DNA of 64,000 bases from Haloarchaeobius sp. HME9146 (GTDB taxonomy: Archaea > Halobacteriota > Halobacteria > Halobacteriales > Natrialbaceae): contig NZ_JAODVR010000001.1 of assembly GCF_025399835.1 (NCBI RefSeq), forward strand, positions 2,232,001 through 2,296,000, written 5' to 3'. The position numbers were made by a program, and so were the translations under genes. This document shows, in pieces, positions 54,943 to 62,021 of this stretch. How positions within the stretch are numbered: the stretch's first letter is position 1; the number at the start of each line of letters is the position of its first letter. The notes beneath the pieces are model-generated. The model did not search any database. It was not told the origin of the DNA and saw only the letters and a list, made by a program, of their open reading frames with translations.

Positions 54943-55530
54943 ATGGATTTAGCAACCGACAGAGACGCGAGGAAACGAGACGCAGCCATCAGCACACAGT
55001 CCGGCGGGTCGTTCAGGCCGTTCGACCCGGCACCCGACCAGGTCCGGCTCGCTGACATCGCCCACGGGACCGCGAACGTCTGTCGGGCGGCCGGGCAGTC
55101 CCGGTTCTTCTACAGTGTCGCCCTCCACTCGGTGTACGTGAGCCAGGAGCTGGCGGCGATGGGTGAATCCCCGCAGGTCCAGCTGTACGGACTGCTCCAC
55201 GACGCCTCCGAGGCGTACATGGCAGACGTGCCGGGGCCGCTGAAGCCACACCTCCCGAACTACCGCCGTGCAGAACAGGGCGTCCAGGCCGCTGTCTGGG
55301 AGGCCTTCGACCTGCCCGACCCATCGGAGACGGCGTGGAAGGCGGTCAAACACGCCGACGACCGACTCCAGCGCTACGAACTCCCCGAACTCATCCCGTC
55401 ACAGGACTGGGAAGGCGAGCGCCCCGACCTCGGGTACGACCTCCGGCGCGACGCGCGGGAGAACGTTCCAGCACTGTTCACGGAACGCGCCGCGGCGCTC
55501 ATCGGTGAGACGGCCGCCTCGCTGCCCTGA
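54943..55530 (+). CDS. HD-domain phosphohydrolase
   Basis: This 195-aa protein has HD-superfamily metal ligands in VALHSVYVSQEL, the HD pair in YGLLHDASEAYMADVPGPLK, and the later Asp in AVKHADDRLQRYEL. It resembles YfbR/5'-nucleotidase-like and phage HD enzymes acting on nucleotides. The N-terminus (~1-35) is extra. Substrate is not known. Confidence 0.85.
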   Translation: MDLATDRDARKRDAAISTQSGGSFRPFDPAPDQVRLADIAHGTANVCRAAGQSRFFYSVALHSVYVSQELAAMGESPQVQLYGLLHDASEAYMADVPGPLKPHLPNYRRAEQGVQAAVWEAFDLPDPSETAWKAVKHADDRLQRYELPELIPSQDWEGERPDLGYDLRRDARENVPALFTERAAALIGETAASLP

Positions 55531-55532
55531 TT

Positions 55533-55841
55533 CTACGGCGACCCGACCGAGTCGGTGAGCCACTTACCGAACGCATCGGTCACGTCGTCCTCGTCGAACC
55601 GCTCGATGCAGGGCACGTCGTAGGGATGGAGTTCCTCGACACGCTCGACCAGTGCGTCGTAGCCCTCGTCGGTGGTCTTCGCCAGCAGTATCTCCTCGTC
55701 GTCGCGATGTACCTCGTCCTCCCAGCGGTAGGTCGAGCGACAGCGAACGCGGTTGACACAGGCGGCGAGTCGCTCCTCGACCAGCGTCGTCGCGATGTGG
55801 CCCGCCTCGTCAGGTGGGGCCGTGATGTAGACGGTCGGCAT
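55533..55841 (-). CDS. cutA: CutA1-family protein
   Basis: This 102-aa trimeric ferredoxin-fold protein starts MPTVYITAPPDEAGHIATTL and has LAACVNRVRCRSTYRWEDEV and ELHPYDVPCIERF, the CutA hallmarks. It is linked to divalent metal tolerance in bacteria, but the archaeal role is unclear. Start at 55841; the frame runs on upstream without similarity. It is convergent with the HD gene (2-base gap). Confidence 0.93.
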   Translation of the reverse strand: MPTVYITAPPDEAGHIATTLVEERLAACVNRVRCRSTYRWEDEVHRDDEEILLAKTTDEGYDALVERVEELHPYDVPCIERFDEDDVTDAFGKWLTDSVGSP

Positions 55842-55882
55842 GACCGGCGGTTCGGATGCGGCGATGAAAAAGGTGGAGTCGC

Positions 55883-55977
55883 TCCCTTCGGACGGCTTCC
55901 TCCCTACTGCTCGCGGGTCACTTCGTTCCCCGCTCGGTGTCCGAGGAAACCTCCCTTCGGTCGGCTTCCTCGCTACT
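55883..55977. repeat. Imperfect 26-base repeat, 69 bases apart
   Basis: TCCCTTCGGACGGCTTCCTC (55883) and TCCCTTCGGTCGGCTTCCTC (55952) begin two similar stretches in the gap between cutA and the HEWD gene. The second copy covers the last codons and stop of the HEWD gene. Confidence 0.7.
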
Positions 55978-56140
55978 CCTCTATCGGGTTGAACGTCCCG
56001 TCGATGTCCCACTCGTGGATACACTGGGGATTCCCTATCTCGTCGTCGACGATGCGCCACGATTCCACGTCGTCGTTCCACGCCTCCTTTCGCCCGCATC
56101 GTTCGCAGTTCCGGGCGGTGGGTTTGCGAAGCTTCGTCAT
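55973..56140 (-). CDS. HEWD-family small zinc-like protein
   Basis: This 55-aa protein begins MTKLRKPTARNCERCGRKEA, continues through ESWRIVDDEIGNPQCIHEWD and ends in an acidic tail. CxxC near the start and the C-x-HEWD signature match the haloarchaeal HEWD family of unknown function. A TATA (CTTATATATC, minus strand, 56161-56170) lies about 25 bases before the ATG, so it is leaderless. Confidence 0.75.
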   Translation of the reverse strand: MTKLRKPTARNCERCGRKEAWNDDVESWRIVDDEIGNPQCIHEWDIDGTFNPIEE

Positions 56141-56160
56141 ATCCTGTAGATACGGTGTGA

Positions 56161-56170
56161 GATATATAAG
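56161..56170. promoter_or_regulatory. Shared TATA-like core between HEWD and PEBP genes
   Basis: GATATATAAG reads as a TATA box on both strands (CTTATATATC in reverse). It is 25 bases from the HEWD start on the minus strand and 38-47 bases from ATG 56208 on the plus strand, so one AT core may serve both genes. Confidence 0.5.
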
Positions 56171-56207
56171 CCCCTACGCTCATGGCGACACCTACCGTAA
56201 CTCTGGT

Positions 56208-56837
56208 ATGGCGACGAGGCGCGCGACGCTCCACACGCTGGGTGGCGGAGTCGTCGCCGTCGCAGGGTGTCTCGGGGGGAGTCCGGGGACACGAACGAAG
56301 ACCCGGCGGACCGCCGAGAGAACGCCCACCACGAAAGCGACCAATATGTCATCCAAAGCCACGAGCGAGTTCGCCATCGAAGCGAGAGCATTCTCCGACG
56401 GGGAGACGATTCCAGCCCGGTTCACCTGCGATGGGGCGGACGTCTCGCCCGAGCTGTCCATCGGTGGGGCCCCACCAGAAGCCGAGACGCTGGCGCTGGT
56501 CGTCGACGACCCGGACGCACCCGGCGGCACGTTCGACCACTGGCTGCTGTGGAACGTCCCCGCTGACACCATCTCCATCCCGGAGGACGTGCCGCGCGGC
56601 GGAACCGTCGCGTCCCTCGACGGGGCTCGACAGGGCACGAACGGGTTCGACGCGGTCGGCTACCGCGGGCCATGCCCGCCGAAGAGCCACGGCGCACACA
56701 GCTACCGGTTCACCCTGTACGCCTGCGACAGCGAACTCGACGTGCCGGGCGGTGCGAGCGGGTCCGAGGTCCGCTCGGCCATCCAGAACGCCGAGGTCGC
56801 CCAGACGCGCCTCATGGGAATGTACGAACGGACCTGA
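56208..56837 (+). CDS. PEBP/YbhB-family Tat lipoprotein
   Basis: This 209-aa protein has a Tat/lipobox signal (TRRATLHTLGGGVVAVAGC, Cys21), a Thr/Arg linker and a phosphatidylethanolamine-binding fold. Its features are GETIPARFTCDGADVSPELS, LVVDDPDAPGGTFDHWLLWN, GYRGPCPPKSHGAHSYRFTL and the C-terminal helix. Ligand and role are unknown. ATG 56208 is chosen for the signal. Confidence 0.88.
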   Translation: MATRRATLHTLGGGVVAVAGCLGGSPGTRTKTRRTAERTPTTKATNMSSKATSEFAIEARAFSDGETIPARFTCDGADVSPELSIGGAPPEAETLALVVDDPDAPGGTFDHWLLWNVPADTISIPEDVPRGGTVASLDGARQGTNGFDAVGYRGPCPPKSHGAHSYRFTLYACDSELDVPGGASGSEVRSAIQNAEVAQTRLMGMYERT

Positions 56838-56934
56838 CGGGTCAGGTTCGAGCGTCGTATTCCCATCGAATCGCCCCCCCGAAGCCGGTGGCACCGGTAC
56901 AACCAAGAGACCGCCGCCCGTCGGTTTTACTGTC

Positions 56935-57258
56935 ATGATTAAATTGGTGAACCTGCTGGTACGCGCGGACGACCTGACCCACGAGGAGTTCGCCGAGTAC
57001 TGGTACGAGGAACACGTCCCGCTCGCGAAGGACCTCCCCCACGCGAAGAAGTACGTCACGAGCGTCCCGAACAGCCCGGAACACAGCGAGTACGACGGCA
57101 TCGTCGAACTGTACTTCGAGGACATGGGCGACCTGAAGGCGGCGTTCGACTCCGACGTCGGCAAGGAGGTCATGGCGGACCTAGAGAAGTTCGCCAAGCC
57201 CGACGAGGGGCCGACGATGTACGTCGAGGAGACAGTCCAGTTCGACGAAGACGCATGA
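56935..57258 (+). CDS. EthD-family protein
   Basis: This 107-aa dimeric alpha+beta-barrel-type protein has IKLVNLLVRADDLTHEEFAE, YWYEEHVPLAKDLPHAKKY and ELYFEDMGDLKAAFDSDVG, which match the EthD family. It overlaps the following thiamine-diphosphate enzyme by 4 bases (ATGA), so the two are translated together and probably act on one compound. Confidence 0.85.
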   Translation: MIKLVNLLVRADDLTHEEFAEYWYEEHVPLAKDLPHAKKYVTSVPNSPEHSEYDGIVELYFEDMGDLKAAFDSDVGKEVMADLEKFAKPDEGPTMYVEETVQFDEDA

Positions 57259-58940
57259 AGACGGCAGCGCGTGTGGTCGAGGGACTCGCAAATCTCGACA
57301 CGGAGTTCGTCTTCGGCTACCCCGGCGGCCGAGTCATCGAGGTGTTCGAGACGCTGGCGGAGCACCCCGAGATACAGGTCGTTCGCCCGCGCGACGAGCG
57401 CGAGGCGAGCGTCATGGCCGAGTCCTACGGCCGCATGACCGGGAAGCCGGGCGTGCTCGCCGGGCAGGGCCCCTGGATCGGGAGTTTAGGAAACATCGGC
57501 CAGATGGAGGCTCGGCTCGCCTCCTCGCCGATGGTCGCCATCACCGAGGCATCCGAGCGCGGCGACTACTCCACGCTCGCGCCCTACCAACAGTCCCGCG
57601 GTGACTACGGTGGGCTATCGCTCCCGAAGATCCTCGACGGCGTCACCAAGGAATGGTGGTTCCCGCGCACGCCCACGGAGACGGTTCGGTCGCTCCAGCT
57701 GGCGTTCAAGCACGCGACTGCCGGCCGACCCGGTCCCACCGCGGTCATCCTCGACGGCGACGCCGTCTCCGACGAGTTCCCCGAGGATTCGATTCCATCG
57801 GTCTGGGACGAGGACCGACAGGTGAAGAACTGGGAGTCACAGCCCACCGACCGCGACGTTGCCGACGCGGTCACGGCCCTGCAGAAGGCCGACCGACCCG
57901 TCATCCTCGCCGGGAACGGCGTCCACGCGGCCAACGCCTACGACGAACTCGTCGCCTGCGCCGAGGCGTACGACGCGGTCGTCGCGACCTCCTATCTGGG
58001 GAAGTCCACGATTCCGGAGACCCACGAGCGCGCCGCCGGCGTCATCGGCTCCTTCGGCCACGAGGGCGCGAACCAGGTCGTCTCCGAGGCCGACACCCTC
58101 CTGGTGGTCGGCTGCCGGATGAACCCGATGGACACCAACTGGCAGGCCGAGTCGTTCATCCGGCCCGACGAGCAGACCATCATCCACGCCGACATCGACA
58201 CCCGAAACGCGGGCTGGGTGTACCCGGCAGACGTCGGTCTCATCGGCGATGCAGCACAGTCGCTGGCCGCGCTCGTGACCGAGGGTGGTGCAGAGAACGG
58301 GTGGGCGCTCGACCGCGCCGCCGAGGCCCGCGAGGACTTCTCGGTGCCCGAGTGCGAGGACGACTCGACGCCCATCAAGCCCCAGCGCGCCTGCAAGGCT
58401 ATCCAGCAGGTCGTCGACTCGGATACCGTCGTCACCGCGGATTCAGGGAACAACCGATTCTGGCTCCTGAACTACCTCCAGACGCCCGACACGGAGACGT
58501 ACTTCGGCTCCGGCGGCGTCGGCGGCATGGGCTGGGCGGCCCCCGCCGCAGTGACGGCCGCACTCCTCGGCAAGGACGCCATCTGCGTTGCCGGGGACGG
58601 CGGCTTCACGATGACGATGACCGCCGTCGAGACCGCGGTCGATCACGACGTGGCCCCGACGTTCGTCGTGCTCAACGACACGAGTCTGGGGATGGTCCGC
58701 CAGATGGACGACTCCATTCCGGGCGTCGAGTTCCACGACACGAACTTCGTCAAGGTCGCCGAAGCCCTCGGCGGCCAGGGCCAGCACGTCACCGACCCCG
58801 ACGACCTCGTGCCCGCACTCGAGGACGCGAAGGCCGCGGACGTGCCGACCGTCATCGACGTGCGCATTGACCGCGAGGAGGACATGGCCGAGACGCTGCA
58901 GTCGTCGTTCTACGCCGAGGTCGGCGGCCTGCACGAGTAG
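57255..58940 (+). CDS. Thiamine-diphosphate enzyme (acetolactate synthase/decarboxylase-like)
   Basis: This 561-aa protein has the three ThDP-enzyme domains. The catalytic Glu region is RPRDEREASVMAESYGRMTG. The middle domain has VILAGNGVHAANAYDEL. The ThDP-Mg motif starts GDGGFTMTMTAVETAV and ends with VVLNDTSLGM, where ND replaces the usual NN. Compared with IlvB the sequence is divergent and no small subunit follows. A 2-oxo-acid decarboxylase or carboligase is likely, substrate unknown. Confidence 0.85.
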   Translation: MKTAARVVEGLANLDTEFVFGYPGGRVIEVFETLAEHPEIQVVRPRDEREASVMAESYGRMTGKPGVLAGQGPWIGSLGNIGQMEARLASSPMVAITEASERGDYSTLAPYQQSRGDYGGLSLPKILDGVTKEWWFPRTPTETVRSLQLAFKHATAGRPGPTAVILDGDAVSDEFPEDSIPSVWDEDRQVKNWESQPTDRDVADAVTALQKADRPVILAGNGVHAANAYDELVACAEAYDAVVATSYLGKSTIPETHERAAGVIGSFGHEGANQVVSEADTLLVVGCRMNPMDTNWQAESFIRPDEQTIIHADIDTRNAGWVYPADVGLIGDAAQSLAALVTEGGAENGWALDRAAEAREDFSVPECEDDSTPIKPQRACKAIQQVVDSDTVVTADSGNNRFWLLNYLQTPDTETYFGSGGVGGMGWAAPAAVTAALLGKDAICVAGDGGFTMTMTAVETAVDHDVAPTFVVLNDTSLGMVRQMDDSIPGVEFHDTNFVKVAEALGGQGQHVTDPDDLVPALEDAKAADVPTVIDVRIDREEDMAETLQSSFYAEVGGLHE

Positions 58941-58988
58941 GCTCGAACCGGGCAGTAGCTTCTTTTCGCGGCTCGTCGACGAAGGGGT

Positions 58989-59234
58989 ATGAACGGCCGG
59001 GCAGTCTTCGGCGTGCTCCTCGCCCTCGCCGGCACCGGCTGGGTCCTGCTCTGGATCGCCGCGCCGCCGGAGCCCTACCAGCCCGTCCTCCGGGTCGTCG
59101 CCGGGTCGGTGGTCTTCGACGGCTTCGGGACCTCGCTTCCGGGGACCGTCGCCCTGCTCGGGTTCGGTCCGGTCGCTATCGGCGGTGTCCTGTTCGTGAC
59201 GGGCTGGATAGAGTCGACGACGAACCGGATCTGA
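58989..59234 (+). CDS. Small two-helix membrane protein
   Basis: This 81-aa protein has two membrane segments (AVFGVLLALAGTGWVLLWIA and GTVALLGFGPVAIGGVLFVT) with a short outer loop. No family is recognised. It follows the ThDP enzyme by 48 bases. Confidence 0.6.
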   Translation: MNGRAVFGVLLALAGTGWVLLWIAAPPEPYQPVLRVVAGSVVFDGFGTSLPGTVALLGFGPVAIGGVLFVTGWIESTTNRI

Positions 59235-59342
59235 GGCGAGTTCCCGGCTCCGAGTTAGTCGAGCGTAGCTGCTGGCATAGAAGTCAATAGAGCAACACTA
59301 TTGTTTGGGTCGGACGTAAAAAACACTCACACAGCCGGGGTT

Positions 59343-59350
59343 GATTATAC
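59343..59350 (+). promoter_or_regulatory. TATA box of the second penicillin acylase-family gene
   Basis: GATTATAC lies 26-33 bases before ATG 59376, supporting a leaderless start there. Confidence 0.55.
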
Positions 59351-59375
59351 AGGCCAATGGTAATTCAATGAGAAT

Positions 59376-62003
59376 ATGGCAGACACTGACAGCCATGGAA
59401 GGGGGAGCGTGTTACGACGAGACCTGCTGCGAACCGGAACCGGTCTGGCCGCGGCCGCAGTCGCCAGCAAGACGACGCTGGCCTACGGTGGGGAGTCGAG
59501 CGACCCGACGACGGTCACCATCAGGCGCGACGACTACGGGGTCCCACACATCTACGCCCGGAACGCCGACGACCGAACACCCGTCTTCTTCGGGTTCGGG
59601 TACGCGGTCGCCACGGACCGCCTGTTCCAGCTCGAACTCTACCGGCGGTACTACCACGGGACGGTCGCCGAGGTGTTCGGTGAGGAGTGGGTCGCCTTCG
59701 ACGCTGCGGCCCGCCAGAACACCTTCACCGAGACGACGCTGCCCGAGCAACTGGAGAACATGGACCCGGACAACCGGGCCATCCTCCAGGCGTTCGCGTC
59801 GGGCATCAACCGTTACATCGAGTCGGTCCGCGAGGGAGACCGCGAGTTCCACAAGGGGTTCGTCGAGAACGGGTTCGAGCCCGAGCCGTTCACCGAGGAG
59901 GACGTCGCCGGGATGTACGTCGCCAGCATGGCCTTCTTCAGCGGCTTCCAGCTGGAGACCCTCGGCGCGCTGGTCGTCGACATCCTCGAGGGGCAGGTCG
60001 GCGAGGAGGGCGCGATGGAACTGTTCCACGACCTCAACTGGGGGAACGACCCCGGGTCGCCGACCTCCAGCGTCCAGCCCGATGACGCCTACGTGCCGCC
60101 GTACACCCCGGCAGGCGACGACGCCGGTGCTGGTGCGACAGCCGCAGAAGGCACCGAGCGCGGCGTGACGGGCGAACAGAACCAGCCGACCAACCGGGTG
60201 ACAGGCGGGGACGCTCGCGTTCCAACCGACGCGCGAGGCGTCCACGAGGCAGAGATGGAGCGAGTCCGGACCCTCGCCCGAGGCCTCGACGACCTCGGCC
60301 TACCCATCAAGTACGGCAGCAATGCGCTCGCCGTCCAGGGCGACGCGACCGACAGCGGCGACGCGATACTCATGGGTGGCCCGCAGATGGGCTTCTCGAC
60401 GCCCTCGGTGATGTACGAGGCCGGACTTCACGGCCCGGACTTCGACGTCGCTGGCATCACGGTCGCCGGGTATCCATTCATCATGTTCGGACGGAACCGC
60501 AACGGGGCGTTCACCTCGACCGCGGGCATCGACAACTGCATCCAGACGTTCGTCGAGTCCATCGAGACCAACGACGACGGCCCCGACACCTACGAGTTCC
60601 GCGGCGAGGAGCGCGAGGTGTACGCCGAGGAACAGACGATTCCGGTCGCGGGCGGCGAGGACCAGACGGTGATGCTTCGGCGGACTCACCACGGCGTCGT
60701 CACCCAGTGGAATCCCGACGCGGGCGAGGCTATCGCCCAGACGAAGTCCTACGCCGGTCGAGACATGAACTCCTGGGCCGCGTTCTTCGAGTCGCAGTTC
60801 GCCGAGAGCGTCGAGGAGTACGGCGAGGCGGCCCGCCAGTGCGACTACGCGCTGAACTTCATGTGGGCCGGCGATGACGGCGACATCGGCTACTTCCACC
60901 TCGGTCGCTACCCCGACGCCGAGTCGGCCCCCTGGGACACCCGGCTCCCTGCTGACGGCACGCAGTACGAACTCACCGAGGAGGACTACCTGCGGGCCGC
61001 AGACGGGGACGTCCCCTACAGCATCAACCCGCCGCGGGGCTACTCGGCGCAGTGGAACAACAAGCCTGCGCCGGGCTGGAACAACGGCGACCTCAGCTAC
61101 TCGTGGGGGACAGACCACCGGGTGCAACGCATCATCAACCTCGTCGAACACGAACTCGACACCGCCGGCTCGGTCGGCTACGACGACCTCAAGGACGTCG
61201 TCTACGACATCTCGTTCATCGACCTCCGGAGCATCCGGTACCGCGACGCACTGCTCGACGCCCTCGCGGACGCAGAACTCACGGAAACCGAGCAGGCTGC
61301 CCGCGACGCCGTCGCCGACTGGGACCACTACCGGCAGGGCGCTGGCGAGGACTTCACGGGTGAGTATCCGGTCGGCTACACCGTCTGGAACGCCACGTTC
61401 CCGAAGGCGCTCGAGAACGTCTTCGCCGATGCGTTCGGGCCGGCGTACGGCCCCGCCTCGTTCTTCCTCACCTACCGGTACGGTCGCGGGACGCTGATGC
61501 GGGTCCTCAACCCATCCGAGACCGAGATGGACCTCGCAGCCGACTACGCGGGCGACGTGAAACAGGCCTTCGTCGATGCGTTCCGCGCGGCCTGTGCTGA
61601 ACTCGAAGCGGAGTACGGCGAAGACGTCGAGTCGTGGCGCACGTCGGCCCGAATCGACGAACTCGACAACCTGGCGCTGTTCGGCATGCCCATCGGGGTC
61701 GGCGATGCCGGCGACATGCCCTGGGTCAACCGCGGGACGGAGAACCACTTCGTCCGCCTCGGCGACGACCCCGTCGCGGAGAACGTCCTGCCACCGGGGA
61801 ACTCCGGCTACGTCGCGCCCGACGGGACCGAAAGCGACCACTACGACGACCAGCTGGACATGTTCGTCGACTTCGAGTACAAGCAGTTGCTGTTCGAGCA
61901 CCGTGACGTCCACCGGGAGACGTCGACCTCCAGGGTCCTCCAGCTCGGTGAGCGGGGCAACGGTGGGCCGAACGACCGGTCGAAGGAGCGCGGCGGGAGA
62001 TAG
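59376..62003 (+). CDS. Tat-exported penicillin acylase-family amidase (copy 2)
   Basis: This 875-aa N-terminal nucleophile hydrolase precursor has a Tat signal (VLRRDLLRTGTGLAAAAVAS). Alpha-chain motifs are YGVPHIYARNADDRTPVFFG and DRLFQLELYRRYYHGTVAEV. A disordered linker (~230-285) precedes the cleavage and nucleophile Ser315 in IKYGSNALAVQGDATDSGD, followed by GGPQMGF. The N-terminal SNxLAV differs from copy 1 (SNSWVV). The linker likely is the pro-peptide. The C-terminus is Arg/Gly-rich. Substrate unknown. Confidence 0.9.
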   Translation: MADTDSHGRGSVLRRDLLRTGTGLAAAAVASKTTLAYGGESSDPTTVTIRRDDYGVPHIYARNADDRTPVFFGFGYAVATDRLFQLELYRRYYHGTVAEVFGEEWVAFDAAARQNTFTETTLPEQLENMDPDNRAILQAFASGINRYIESVREGDREFHKGFVENGFEPEPFTEEDVAGMYVASMAFFSGFQLETLGALVVDILEGQVGEEGAMELFHDLNWGNDPGSPTSSVQPDDAYVPPYTPAGDDAGAGATAAEGTERGVTGEQNQPTNRVTGGDARVPTDARGVHEAEMERVRTLARGLDDLGLPIKYGSNALAVQGDATDSGDAILMGGPQMGFSTPSVMYEAGLHGPDFDVAGITVAGYPFIMFGRNRNGAFTSTAGIDNCIQTFVESIETNDDGPDTYEFRGEEREVYAEEQTIPVAGGEDQTVMLRRTHHGVVTQWNPDAGEAIAQTKSYAGRDMNSWAAFFESQFAESVEEYGEAARQCDYALNFMWAGDDGDIGYFHLGRYPDAESAPWDTRLPADGTQYELTEEDYLRAADGDVPYSINPPRGYSAQWNNKPAPGWNNGDLSYSWGTDHRVQRIINLVEHELDTAGSVGYDDLKDVVYDISFIDLRSIRYRDALLDALADAELTETEQAARDAVADWDHYRQGAGEDFTGEYPVGYTVWNATFPKALENVFADAFGPAYGPASFFLTYRYGRGTLMRVLNPSETEMDLAADYAGDVKQAFVDAFRAACAELEAEYGEDVESWRTSARIDELDNLALFGMPIGVGDAGDMPWVNRGTENHFVRLGDDPVAENVLPPGNSGYVAPDGTESDHYDDQLDMFVDFEYKQLLFEHRDVHRETSTSRVLQLGERGNGGPNDRSKERGGR

Positions 62004-62021
62004 GGACCAGCGTTCCTGTGG

